Numbered from the stretch's first letter, positions 41,802-49,803 are shown. The stretch is 64,000 nucleotides of DNA from Plasticicumulans acidivorans (GCF_003182095.1 NZ_QGTJ01000001.1:124001-188000), one strand, 5' to 3'. Made by a program: numbers and translations. The notes: a model not told the origin generated them from the sequence alone.

Positions 41802-42593
41802 TTACCGCGGCATCAGCGCGAACACGCCCCAGCCCAGGTATTCACGCGTGTACGTGGCGTAGCGCTCGGGCTCCGAGCTCAGCTGGGCTCGGACTTCTTT
41901 CGCGAACTCGTCGTCGGGATTGGCCTCCAGCCATCGGCGCATGGTGAGCCACTTGGCTGCCTCGTATCGGTCCCAGCCGTCCTGATCCGCCAGAACCATT
42001 TCCACGACATCGCAGCCAAGGCGGCTGAACGACGCGAGCAGTTCCGGGAGCAGGAGGAAGTCGGCGATCGAATTGGCAAGACAGCCCCGGGCGACCTCTT
42101 CCGTCGGCGGCAGCTGCCGCCAGTAAGGCTCACCGATGAGGATGATCCCTCCCGCGCGCAGGCTCCGTGCCAGCAGCTCGATCGTGCCGGCGACACCGCC
42201 ACCGATCCACGTGGCACCGACGCAGGCGGCCACATCGACCTTCTCATCCGCGACATAGCCGGCCGCATCGTCATGAATGAAGCTGACTCGATCAGCGACG
42301 CCAAGCGCTTCAGCACGATGTTTCGCCTGCTCGCTGAACAACGCACTCATGTCGATGCCGGTGCCCACGATGCCGTGGTCACGCGCCCAGGTGCACAGCA
42401 TCTCCCCTGAGCCACTGCCGAGGTCGAGCACCCGGGCCCCTGATTGCAGACGCAGCGCCGCGCCGAGCGTGGCGAGCTTTTCTGCTGTGATCGGGTTGTG
42501 AATGCGGTGAGCACTCTCGGTGATGTTGAATATCCGCGGGATGTCCACTGTGGAAAATATCCTTACGGGTGTGAATGGATTCCATGCCGGCAT
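41802..42593 (-). CDS. Class I SAM-dependent methyltransferase
   Basis: A 263-residue protein; a GTG start at 42548 is possible. It contains the SAM-binding motif ARVLDLGSGSGEMLC, motif II VGTGIDMSAL, FIHDDAAGYVADEKVDVAAC and IILIGEPYWRQLPP. The pattern matches ubiquinone/UbiE- and cyclopropane-type small-molecule methyltransferases of unassigned specificity. About 250 bp with no evident gene separates it from the FecCD-associated ATPase on the same strand. A tailoring role for the peptide product of that operon is possible but unsupported. Confidence 0.85.
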   Translation of the reverse strand: MPAWNPFTPVRIFSTVDIPRIFNITESAHRIHNPITAEKLATLGAALRLQSGARVLDLGSGSGEMLCTWARDHGIVGTGIDMSALFSEQAKHRAEALGVADRVSFIHDDAAGYVADEKVDVAACVGATWIGGGVAGTIELLARSLRAGGIILIGEPYWRQLPPTEEVARGCLANSIADFLLLPELLASFSRLGCDVVEMVLADQDGWDRYEAAKWLTMRRWLEANPDDEFAKEVRAQLSSEPERYATYTREYLGWGVFALMPR

Positions 42594-42840
42594 TGAGCCA
42601 CGCCGCGAAGCGCTACCGGCCTGAATGAATCATTATCTTTTTCAACCAGAAAACGATCTGGCTGCGTTGGCAGCTTGAAAGATGAAATGAATATCTTCAC
42701 GCAGATCATCGCGTTTTGCTAATGCCAGAAAACAGATTTCGCCCGGCAAGCGCCTGGATCATTTGATCTTGGCAGGAAAATTGTTCACCAAACATTATTC
42801 GCTGACATCGAAACGATTAATTCCAGCCGATGATCGAATC

Positions 42841-43599
42841 TCACCGCCGCCCGAACACCGGCACGAACCCCAGCTCGCCCCCGTCCTCTCCCCCCACCCG
42901 CACCCTCCGTAATTCGATGCCATACAGGCGGGTCAGCGCGGCTTCGCTGAGGACTTCGCGGCTCGGGCCCCACAGGGCGCTGGCGTCGGGCATCAGCAGC
43001 AGGGCACTGTCGGCGACGCTGCTCGCGTGCTGCGGCTGGTGGGTGGTGAAGACGACGCTCAGGCCACGACGGGCGGCGAGCTTAGCGATGTGGTCGAGGA
43101 TGATTTTCTGGTTGCGCAGATCGAGCGCGGCGCTCGGTTCGTCGAGGATCAGCAGTTCGCTCTCGGCCGCGAGGGCGCGGGCGAACAGCACCAGCTGGCG
43201 CTGGCCGCCGGAGAGCGTGGTGAACGCGCGTGCCGCCAGGGCGGCGATGCCCAGTTCGTCGAGCGCGGCGTGGGCGATCGCGTGGTCGTGGCGCGTCGGT
43301 GAGCGCAGCAGGCCGACGTGGCGGGCGCGGCCCATCAGCACCATGTCCAGCACGCTGTAGGGGAACGGCGTATTCAGCGCCTGCGGCACGTAGCCGATGC
43401 TGCCATCGACCGCGACCGTGCCCTGCGTCGGCCGCAGCTGGCCGAGCAGGATGTTGAGCAGCGTGGTCTTGCCACGGCCGTTCGGGCCGAGGATGGCGAG
43501 CACTTCGCCGCGACGCACCACGCCACTCAGCTCGCGGAACAGCCAGTCCTCGGCACCGTAGCGGTGACCGAGGCCGTCGAGGCGGATCGCTAGCTCCAT
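42841..43599 (-). CDS. ABC importer ATPase, FepC/BtuD type, of the methanobactin-like operon
   Basis: A 252-residue ATPase starting at ATG 43599, overlapping the permease gene by 10 bp. Walker A is ILGPNGRGKTTLLNILLGQL (an Arg in place of the usual Ala), the signature is LSGGQRQLVLFARALA, Walker B LLILDEPSAALD, and the H-loop VVFTTHQPQHA. It is the FecE/FepC/BtuD class that powers import of metal chelates. It is last in the operon. The longer frame upstream is out of register with the permease and is not coding. Confidence 0.93.
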   Translation of the reverse strand: MELAIRLDGLGHRYGAEDWLFRELSGVVRRGEVLAILGPNGRGKTTLLNILLGQLRPTQGTVAVDGSIGYVPQALNTPFPYSVLDMVLMGRARHVGLLRSPTRHDHAIAHAALDELGIAALAARAFTTLSGGQRQLVLFARALAAESELLILDEPSAALDLRNQKIILDHIAKLAARRGLSVVFTTHQPQHASSVADSALLLMPDASALWGPSREVLSEAALTRLYGIELRRVRVGGEDGGELGFVPVFGRR

Positions 43600-44618
43600 A
43601 AGCCCCCCCCGCTGCGCCGCCGCCACAGCAGATAGGCGAACAGCGGCGTGCCGAGCAGCGCGGCGAGCAGGCCGACCGGCAGCTCCTGCGCACCGAGGCT
43701 GCGGGCGAGATCGTCGATCGCCAGCATCAGCAGCGCACCGAGCAGCGCCGAGGCCGGCAGCAGCACGCGGTGATCCGGGCCGACCAGCCGCCGCGCCAGA
43801 TGCGGCACGATCAGCCCGACCCAGCCGATGCCGCCGGACACCGCCACCTGCGCGCCGACCAGCAGCGCCACCAGCGTCAGCAGCAGCCAGCGCGTCGCCA
43901 CTACGGGCACGCCGAGGCTGGCGGCATCGGCGGCGTCGAGCGACAGCAGGTTGATGCGCCAGCGCAGCCGGTAGAGCAGCACGCCGCCGAGCAGCACCGG
44001 GCCGGCGAGCAGCGCCAGGCGCTGCGGATCGATGCGCGCGAAGCTGCCCATCAGCCAGTAGACGATGCCCGGCAGCTGCCGCTCCGGGTCGGCGCAGTAG
44101 ACCAGCAGACTGACCAGTGCCGAGCAGAACTGGCCGATCACCAGCCCGGCGAGCACCAGCGTCATCAGCTCGCGCGGATCGCTGCGCCGGCTGATGGCGA
44201 ACACCAGCGCCAGCGCCGCCAGGCCGCCGGCGAAGGCCAGCCCGGCCACCGCCAGACCCGGCCAGGCGAAGAACAGCGCCAGCACGCCACCACCGGCCGC
44301 GCCGCCGGAAATGCCGACGATGCCGGCATCGACCAGCGGATTGCGGAACACCCCCTGCAGCGTCGCGCCGGCCAGCGCCAGCGCCGCGCCGGCGAGCAGC
44401 GCGGCGAGCACGCGCGGCAGCCGCAGCTGCCAGACCACCAGCTGTTCGGCGGCGCTCCAGTGCACCTCGACCGGCCACAGCGGCGCGCGCAGGATGTCGA
44501 CGACCGTGGCGAACGGCACGCTGTAGCGGCCGATGCCCAGCGAAGCCAGCGCCAGCAGCACCAGCAGCGCGCTGCCGATGACCGCGAGCAGGCGCCGGCG
44601 TGCCGGGGCGCCGCTCAA
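43590..44618 (-). CDS. FecCD/BtuC-type ABC permease of the methanobactin-like operon
   Basis: A 342-residue inner-membrane permease. A TTG start at 44618 overlaps the receptor stop (TTGA). Family signatures: VVWQLRLPRVLAALLAGAAL, ALAGATLQGVFRNPLVD and GGIGWVGLIVPHLARRLVGP, with about ten helices. FecCD permeases move ferric siderophores, heme, or cobalamin into the cytoplasm. In this operon it follows a TonB receptor and precedes its ATPase, giving an import path for the secreted chelator. Characterised methanotroph clusters are not known to me to carry this importer type. Confidence 0.93.
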   Translation of the reverse strand: MSGAPARRRLLAVIGSALLVLLALASLGIGRYSVPFATVVDILRAPLWPVEVHWSAAEQLVVWQLRLPRVLAALLAGAALALAGATLQGVFRNPLVDAGIVGISGGAAGGGVLALFFAWPGLAVAGLAFAGGLAALALVFAISRRSDPRELMTLVLAGLVIGQFCSALVSLLVYCADPERQLPGIVYWLMGSFARIDPQRLALLAGPVLLGGVLLYRLRWRINLLSLDAADAASLGVPVVATRWLLLTLVALLVGAQVAVSGGIGWVGLIVPHLARRLVGPDHRVLLPASALLGALLMLAIDDLARSLGAQELPVGLLAALLGTPLFAYLLWRRRSGGGLWS

Positions 44619-46678
44619 AAGTCGACGCTCAATGCCACGTTGACGCTGCGCCCGGCTTCGAGGATGTCGGCGGTGGCGCTGCTCGACTGGTAGACGCTGT
44701 AGCGCTTGTCGAACAGATTGCTGATGCCGAAATCGACGCGCAGCTGCCTGTGCGCCTGCCAGCTCAGCATCAGATCGTGCACGGCGTAGCCGGCGCGGCG
44801 GCGCAGCTCGGTGTCGTCGTAGTCCTGCGCGGCGACGAACAGCGCGTTCCAGTGCAGCGTCAGCTGCGGATCGGCGAAGCGGTAATCGAGCTGCCAGCTC
44901 AGCTTGTCCGGCGGTGAGAACAGGTTCTCGCCGCTGTCGGCGTCCTCGATGCGCACGCGGCTGTAGCCGAGTGCCAGCGCCAGCGGCCCGCGCTGGTAGT
45001 GAGCCTCCAGCTCGGCGCCATTGCGGGTGGCGTCGGCGACGTTCTGGTACTGGAAGATCAGGCCGCGGCCGCTGAACGGATAGCTGCGGGCATACGAGCC
45101 GACCACCGTGCTCGAAATCAGGTCGGACACCTTGGAATGGAACAGCGCCGCGCGCAGGCGCAGGCGGTCATCGCTGCTCAGCAGCGCCTCCTGATGGTAA
45201 TTGGCGCCGAACTCCAGCGTGCGGTCGGTCTGCGGTTCGAGGTCGGGGTTCGGGCGGAAGTTGTACAGCGCGTTGTTGCGCGACAGGTTCTGGTACATCT
45301 CGCTCAGCGACGGCGCGCGGAAAGCCTCGCCGTAGCTCAGGTAAAAGCCGAGCTGCGGCTTGAACTGCCAGGCGATGGCGAGCTTCGGTGAAACGTGGCT
45401 GTCGAGCGAGCTGTCGGCGCCGTCGGCATCGGTATCGAAGCGGTCGGCGCGCAGGCTGGGGATCAGCCGCCAGTCCTCGGCGAAGGTGATCTCGTCCTGC
45501 ACGTAGATGCCGGCGACTTTCTGTGTGCCGTCCGGCAGCACCGGATTGGCCGCGCCGGCGCTCTTCGCCCACTGGTGGTCCTTGTAGTAGTCGAGGCCGT
45601 AGCTCAGGCGCTGCTGCACGCTCGCCGCATCACCCCAGCGCAGCGTGTGCTGCAGGCTCAGGCCGTCGGTGTCGAGCTGGCTTTCGGTCGCCGGCAGCGC
45701 CGAGGTGGCATCGGCCGAACGCCGCAGCCGCGTCTGGTAGACGCTGGCGTCGAACAGCGGCGCGCCGTCGACATCGCTGTAGCTGCCCTTGAGCACGCTG
45801 GTGTCCTGCTTGATGTGATTGCGCTGCACCGGCACCGAGGACGGCGTGCCCAGCGCCAGATCCGACTGCGGATTGTTCGGCCGGCGGCTGTCCTCGCGAT
45901 AGAACTGGTGCGAGGCGTCGAAACGCAGTTGATCGCTGGCCTGCCAGCCGAACTTCAGCAGGCCGTTGTCGGCAGTGCCGTCATTGGGCTCCAGGTAATC
46001 GCCGCCGCCCTGCCGGATGTGCCCCCACTCGGCCCGCCCCAGGGCCAGCAGACCGTCGACGCCGTCCTGGCGACCGTAGAGCCGGGCGTTGTAGTGCTGC
46101 GACAGATCGGCGCTGGCGTAGCCGACGCGGGCATCGCCGCCGAAGTCCTGCCCCGGCGCCAGCAGGTCGAGCGCGGAAACGGTACGAAACGACATCACGC
46201 CACCGAGGCCGCCACTGCCGTACAGCGACGAGGTCGGCCCGCGCACCACCTCGGCACGCTGCACCAGGTAGGAATCGAGGTACAGCGGCGAGGCGACGCT
46301 GGCCTCGTTGAGGCGCGCGCCGTCGAGCAGCAGCGTCATGTCCTTGCCGTAGAAACCGCGAATGCTCGGAATCTGGCCGGACGGCCGCGGGCTGCCGCCG
46401 AACTCCACCCCCGGCAGCTGGCGCATCACCTGGCCGACCGAGGCATTCGGCAGCGCCTCGAAGCGCTCGCGCCCGACTACGCTGACCGCGGCCGGAACCT
46501 GATCGAGCGGCGTGTCGGTGCGCGTCGCCGACACCACCACCTCCGTCAGCTGTGGCAACTCGTCATCGCTCATGTCGCCGGCACGGCCCGGCGTCTGCCA
46601 GGCCAGGGCCAGCGCCAGACCGAGCAGGCTGAGCCGGAAAACCGGCATCGGCGCCGGGGCGCCCTGAGTTGCACGCAT
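44615..46678 (-). CDS. mbnT: TonB-dependent outer-membrane receptor, MbnT-like by context
   Basis: A 687-residue protein from ATG 46678 with AGGAG 7-8 nt upstream. A signal peptide (LLGLALALAWQTPGRAG) precedes the TonB-box-like LTEVVVSATRT, the plug (DQVPAAVSVVGRERFEALPN, QIPSIRGFYGKDMTLLLDGA, RAEVVRGPTSSLYGSGGLGG) and a 22-strand-type barrel with the NPDLEPQ motif and a C-terminal aromatic end (NVALSVDF). Overall it resembles heme/hemoglobin-receptor-type TonB proteins. It lies between the MATE exporter and the FecCD permease, so I infer uptake of the metal-loaded peptide. The symbol is by position, not proven orthology. Confidence 0.88.
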   Translation of the reverse strand: MRATQGAPAPMPVFRLSLLGLALALAWQTPGRAGDMSDDELPQLTEVVVSATRTDTPLDQVPAAVSVVGRERFEALPNASVGQVMRQLPGVEFGGSPRPSGQIPSIRGFYGKDMTLLLDGARLNEASVASPLYLDSYLVQRAEVVRGPTSSLYGSGGLGGVMSFRTVSALDLLAPGQDFGGDARVGYASADLSQHYNARLYGRQDGVDGLLALGRAEWGHIRQGGGDYLEPNDGTADNGLLKFGWQASDQLRFDASHQFYREDSRRPNNPQSDLALGTPSSVPVQRNHIKQDTSVLKGSYSDVDGAPLFDASVYQTRLRRSADATSALPATESQLDTDGLSLQHTLRWGDAASVQQRLSYGLDYYKDHQWAKSAGAANPVLPDGTQKVAGIYVQDEITFAEDWRLIPSLRADRFDTDADGADSSLDSHVSPKLAIAWQFKPQLGFYLSYGEAFRAPSLSEMYQNLSRNNALYNFRPNPDLEPQTDRTLEFGANYHQEALLSSDDRLRLRAALFHSKVSDLISSTVVGSYARSYPFSGRGLIFQYQNVADATRNGAELEAHYQRGPLALALGYSRVRIEDADSGENLFSPPDKLSWQLDYRFADPQLTLHWNALFVAAQDYDDTELRRRAGYAVHDLMLSWQAHRQLRVDFGISNLFDKRYSVYQSSSATADILEAGRSVNVALSVDF

Positions 46679-46722
46679 GCAATCGCTCCTTTGTATCGTT
46701 GGATGGCGTCTCGAAGTCCGCT

Positions 46723-47997
46723 TCAGCAGGCCGGCAGCGGCACGGCCTGCCGACTCCGGCGGATGTGGCACTGCAGCCAGAGCACGACGCCGAGCTCCGG
46801 CAGCAACAGGTAGGCGAAGGTCAGCCACGGCTGCTCCAGGTACAGGCCGGCGGCGACCAGCGGCAGCCCCAGCCCCCAGCTCAGCGCGGTATCGACCCGC
46901 GTCACCGCGGCGAACTGGCGCTGCGCCTGCAGCAGCGCGCGCTGCAGCGCGCCGAGGTAGCGCAGCGGCAGCGCCAGCGCCAGCAGGCTCACCAGCGCCG
47001 ACCACCAGACGCCGTCGAGGCCGTAGAGCGTGCGGCCAAGCCAGTCGCCGCCGAGGTAGAGCGCCGCCGCCGCCGCCAGCGTCCACGGCAGCAGCGTCCG
47101 GTGCAGGCCCTGCACCGCGGCCAGCGCCTGCCCGCCCGGCAGCGCGCCCAGGCGGAAGGCGAGAAAACGCAGCAGCGCCAGGCAGGGCATGAACAGCAGC
47201 AGACCGAGCGCCGTACCGGCCGCATACGCCGCAAAGCGCGGTAGCTGCTGCGCCGGATCGCCGACATTGGCGAACAGCAGCATCACCGCCAGCGCCGACA
47301 GCTGCGCCGAGGCCATGCGCTTGAGCTCCCAGCGGCACTGGCCGAGAAAGCCGCACAGCCAGGCGCGGCGCGGCGCGCGCGCCGGTCCGAGCCGCCGCCA
47401 CAGCCGCTGCAGCGCCCACAGGCAGCCGAGCGCCGCCACCACGCCGCTGCTCTGGAACACGCCGACGAAGCCGGCGTGCAGCGCATAGACGCAGAGCAGA
47501 TCGAGCCCGGCGTTGAGCGCGACCTCGGTGAGCTTCCAGCGCACGATGCGCGGCCCCTCGCCGAGCGCGTGCAGCGCCATCAGCGCCACCGCCGCCAGAT
47601 GGCGGAACGGCGCCGCCAGCGCAAACCACAGCAGCGCCGCCGCGGCCAGCTCGCCGACCGCCGCCTCGGCCACCAGCTCGCGCGCCAGCCACGGATACAG
47701 CGTCAGGCCGAGCAGCGCCGTCGCCACGCCGACGCCCAGCGCCACCGTCAGCACGCCGCGCACGACGCGCGCCCGCTGCGCCGGCCGCGCCCGCGCCACC
47801 ACCACCGAACTGACCGCGCTGAGCGCCATCAGCAGCACCGTATCCAGCACCGCCAGGCGCTGCGGCACGCTCCAGGCCGCGGTCTCCAGCGTGCCCAGGC
47901 GGGCGACGACAAGCAGATCGGTCTGCAGAATCAGGTGCACGCTGGCAAAGCTGAGCAGCACGGGGAGAAATCCCCGCATCAGCTCCCGCACACTCAT
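46723..47997 (-). CDS. mbnM: MATE-family efflux protein, MbnM-like
   Basis: A 424-residue multi-pass protein. ATG 47997 overlaps the mbnC-like stop (ATGA). Twelve-helix MATE pattern: VLLSFASVHLILQTDLLVVA, LGTLETAAWSVPQRLAVLDT, MALHALGEGPRIVRWKLTEV, YALHAGFVGVF. MATE pumps in known methanobactin operons (MbnM) export the mature peptide to the periplasm or outside. Position directly after the two biosynthesis genes and tight coupling support that here. GC-rich like the rest of the operon. Confidence 0.85.
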   Translation of the reverse strand: MSVRELMRGFLPVLLSFASVHLILQTDLLVVARLGTLETAAWSVPQRLAVLDTVLLMALSAVSSVVVARARPAQRARVVRGVLTVALGVGVATALLGLTLYPWLARELVAEAAVGELAAAALLWFALAAPFRHLAAVALMALHALGEGPRIVRWKLTEVALNAGLDLLCVYALHAGFVGVFQSSGVVAALGCLWALQRLWRRLGPARAPRRAWLCGFLGQCRWELKRMASAQLSALAVMLLFANVGDPAQQLPRFAAYAAGTALGLLLFMPCLALLRFLAFRLGALPGGQALAAVQGLHRTLLPWTLAAAAALYLGGDWLGRTLYGLDGVWWSALVSLLALALPLRYLGALQRALLQAQRQFAAVTRVDTALSWGLGLPLVAAGLYLEQPWLTFAYLLLPELGVVLWLQCHIRRSRQAVPLPAC

Positions 47998-48578
47998 CGC
48001 GGCACGGCCTGCCAGCCGTCGAAACGGTCGAGCGCGAAATCCGGCAGGGTGAAGTAGCCGAACTGCTCGTCCGGCTCGGGCAGCGGTGTCGCCAGCCCGA
48101 CGCGCTCGATGGCGCGGCCGCCGTCGGGCGTGTGGCACTTCCAGCCGACCAGCAGATCGCCGTGCCCGGCCGCCGACAGCACGATGCCGCAGTCGGCGCT
48201 GCGATCCCCGGTCGCCCAGCGCGCCACCGAGGCCGCCATCAGCGTGAACACCAGTTCTTCATCGACGCGCGCGGCGAACTCCGACTGCTGCAGCCAGCGG
48301 CACAGCCACAGGTAGACGGCCCAGTTCATCGACAGCTGCTGCTGCGCCGCCCAGGCCATGAACGGGCGAAAGATCGCCAGCCCGTCGGGTCCGCTCAATT
48401 CGAGTAATTGCGGGCAGATGTCGAACAGCGTGTGCCAGTACACCCGCAGGCTGGTATCGATGCGCACGAAGGCCGCCGAATCGCGCGGGAAATTTCCCTG
48501 CAATGCCGGAATCAGCAGCGCATCGAGTAACTCGGCATCTTTCCATTGCGGTTCGGGCAAAACGGATTCAGGCGGCAT
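47994..48578 (-). CDS. mbnC: MbnC-like partner protein of the MbnB oxidase
   Basis: About 194 residues. ATG 48578 has GGGAG at 7 nt, preferred over ATG 48596; it overlaps the mbnB-like gene by 11 bp. Signature-like segments: IDTSLRVYWHTLFDICPQLL, FRPFMAWAAQQQLSMNWAVY and YFTLPDFALDRFDGW. Size and the WHxLFDICP motif agree with MbnC as I recall it from methanotroph clusters. MbnC forms a heterodimer with MbnB and helps bind the precursor leader. No other protein family I know fits. Ends with an ATGA overlap to the MATE gene. Confidence 0.85.
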   Translation of the reverse strand: MPPESVLPEPQWKDAELLDALLIPALQGNFPRDSAAFVRIDTSLRVYWHTLFDICPQLLELSGPDGLAIFRPFMAWAAQQQLSMNWAVYLWLCRWLQQSEFAARVDEELVFTLMAASVARWATGDRSADCGIVLSAAGHGDLLVGWKCHTPDGGRAIERVGLATPLPEPDEQFGYFTLPDFALDRFDGWQAVPR

Positions 48579-49389
48579 CGGCGTGCTCCCGGTCATCGAG
48601 CCGCGGGAAAATCGCCCGCAATGCCGCGAGGTCGCGGTCGATTTCGGCCTCGTCGAAACGATCGTCGCGCTCGTAGGTCAGCGTCGCGCCCGGTTTGTCG
48701 AAATGCGTGCGGTAACGCGCGAGGAATTCGAGCGTATCGTCGGCGAGCGGCGCGTCGTGGGTATCCAGCGTCAGTTTCGGCGCCAGAATCGATTCACGAT
48801 AACCGGCGATATGGAAATGCGTGGCCGCCTCGATCAATGGCAGCCAGGCCTCGGCGGCGATCACGCCATTACGCTGCGCGCAAATGGCATTGGAAACGTC
48901 GAACAGCAGACCGGCCCCGGTATCGCGGATCAGCCGCGCGAAAAACTCGGGCGCCGCCCGCCCGCCGCCCAGCAGCGAAGGGTAATTCTCCAGATGCAGG
49001 CGCTGCCCGAGGCGCGCCTGCCAGTATTCGACGCGATCGCGCACGTGCCGGTATTCGCTGTCGTAATCGATCTCAGCCAGGTGGTAGAGCTGGCGGCCAC
49101 CGTGATTGAAACGGGCGATGTGATCGGACACATACAGCGGCTGCAGGGCCTCGATATGGCGATGCAGGCGCTCGGCCATCGCTTCCAGATAATCCACATC
49201 GCTTTCGAGAAATTTCGAAAACATGATGTGAAAACCGAGCGGACAGTCGAAAGCCGCCGCCAATTGCGCCGGCGGCACCTGCAGAAAATTGTCGATCAGC
49301 AGTTCGCAGTAATCGATGCGCCGCTCGCGGATCAGCCGCTGCACCAGCCCCATGGTCGAGCCGAGCGTGAAATTAAAGCCTATGCGCAT
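48568..49389 (-). CDS. mbnB: MbnB-like DUF692 multinuclear iron oxidase
   Basis: 273 residues from ATG 49389 with AGGGA at 6 nt. TIM-barrel DUF692 family, beginning RIGFNFTLGSTMGLVQRLI. Candidate iron ligands are all present in order: His54 (LGFHIMFS), His90 (VSDHIARF), Glu134 (HLENYPS), Asp164 and Asn167 (LLFDVSNAIC), His193 (HFHIAGY), Asp209 and His211 (TLDTHDAP) and Glu240 (TYERDD). MbnB, with MbnC, uses iron and oxygen to turn precursor cysteines into oxazolone-thioamide groups that bind copper. It follows the precursor gene by 135 bp containing a strong hairpin. Confidence 0.92.
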   Translation of the reverse strand: MRIGFNFTLGSTMGLVQRLIRERRIDYCELLIDNFLQVPPAQLAAAFDCPLGFHIMFSKFLESDVDYLEAMAERLHRHIEALQPLYVSDHIARFNHGGRQLYHLAEIDYDSEYRHVRDRVEYWQARLGQRLHLENYPSLLGGGRAAPEFFARLIRDTGAGLLFDVSNAICAQRNGVIAAEAWLPLIEAATHFHIAGYRESILAPKLTLDTHDAPLADDTLEFLARYRTHFDKPGATLTYERDDRFDEAEIDRDLAALRAIFPRLDDREHADAA

Positions 49390-49463
49390 GCTTCGTCCCT
49401 GAATGACACCACGCATGCCGCCACTGGCACGCATGACTGCGGGCGACGGCAAAACCGGGAAAT

Positions 49464-49498
49464 GCCGCAAAGCCGATCATTGCGAGCGGCTTTGCGGC
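49464..49498 (-). promoter_or_regulatory. Strong intercistronic hairpin between mbnA-like and mbnB-like genes
   Basis: A perfect 12-bp stem, GCCGCAAAGCCG / CGGCTTTGCGGC, with an 11-nt loop. On the minus strand it is followed by ATTTCCCGGTTTT, a poor T-tract. It lies after the precursor stop codon. It suits a leaky terminator or RNA-stabilising end that makes more precursor than enzyme messenger. Confidence 0.75.
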
Positions 49499-49524
49499 GG
49501 CTTCAATCACGGCTTACGGCGTGC

Positions 49525-49620
49525 TCAGTTGACGCCGACCGGCGCGCAGCACGAACCGCAGCACATGCCGGCACGGCCGGGGACGACGACGGTCTGCTTG
49601 GTGGTCACTTCGATACGCAT
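49525..49620 (-). CDS. mbnA: Methanobactin-like precursor peptide (31 residues)
   Basis: A 31-codon gene starting at ATG 49620 with GAGGG at 8 nt and ending TGA at 49525. The leader begins MRIEVTTK and ends VVVPGRAG; the core is MCCGSCCAPVGVN. The known Methylosinus MbnA has a leader ending GRAAA followed by a CGSC-containing core, so the GRA motif and CGSC align. MbnBC acts on cysteines in such cores to make copper ligands. Here the core has two Cys pairs, CC-GS-CC, with no C-terminal Cys. Directly upstream of the mbnBC-like genes. From memory, similar CCxSCC precursors have been predicted in non-methanotrophs, without my being able to check. Family call is firm; final chemistry is not. Confidence 0.93.
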   Translation of the reverse strand: MRIEVTTKQTVVVPGRAGMCCGSCCAPVGVN

Positions 49621-49651
49621 GAGTATTCCCTCTCTATCGTTGATGACGAAT

Positions 49652-49680
49652 GACCGCCCGCTACCGGGTAGCGGGCGGTC
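49652..49680 (-). promoter_or_regulatory. 14-bp perfect dyad upstream of mbnA
   Basis: A perfect inverted repeat of 14 bp with a single central base, core arms CCGCCCGCTACC / GGTAGCGGGCGG at 49654-49678. It ends about 30 nt before the mbnA-like start. No T-tract follows on the minus strand, so a terminator is unlikely; an operator or a 5'-UTR structure is more plausible. Confidence 0.6.
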
Positions 49681-49684
49681 CGAG

Positions 49685-49800
49685 GGAATGGCAATTCCAG
49701 TGCCAGCGCCTAATGCGTTGAATGCAGATAAAACATTTATTAATGCGCTACGAATGACACGCTAAATGCCGCGGCGGCTGCGGGAAATCCAGCAGCACCG
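49685..49800 (-). promoter_or_regulatory. Probable promoter region of the methanobactin-like operon
   Basis: This interval lies after the ssuD terminator and before mbnA, so it should hold the operon promoter. It has an AT-rich stretch near 49725-49745 (minus strand CATTAATAAATGTTTTATC) and a short dyad GGAAT-GGCA-ATTCC at 49685-49698. I cannot place -35/-10 boxes with confidence. No sigma factor or regulator gene accompanies the operon in this window. Confidence 0.45.
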
Positions 49801-49803
49801 GGC

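Noticed and set aside
42841-44478. 545-codon frame extending the ATPase upstream
   Set aside because: The added N-terminal part is Ala/Arg-rich and overlaps the FecCD permease in another frame. The ATPase start at 43599 is clear.
44615-47692. 1025-codon frame extending the TonB receptor upstream
   Set aside because: The extension is a shadow of the MATE gene; the signal peptide and ribosome site place the start at 46678.
49720-49745. Possible Fur box upstream of the methanobactin-like operon
   Set aside because: Only about half the positions match the 19-bp consensus, with no 9-1-9 symmetry.
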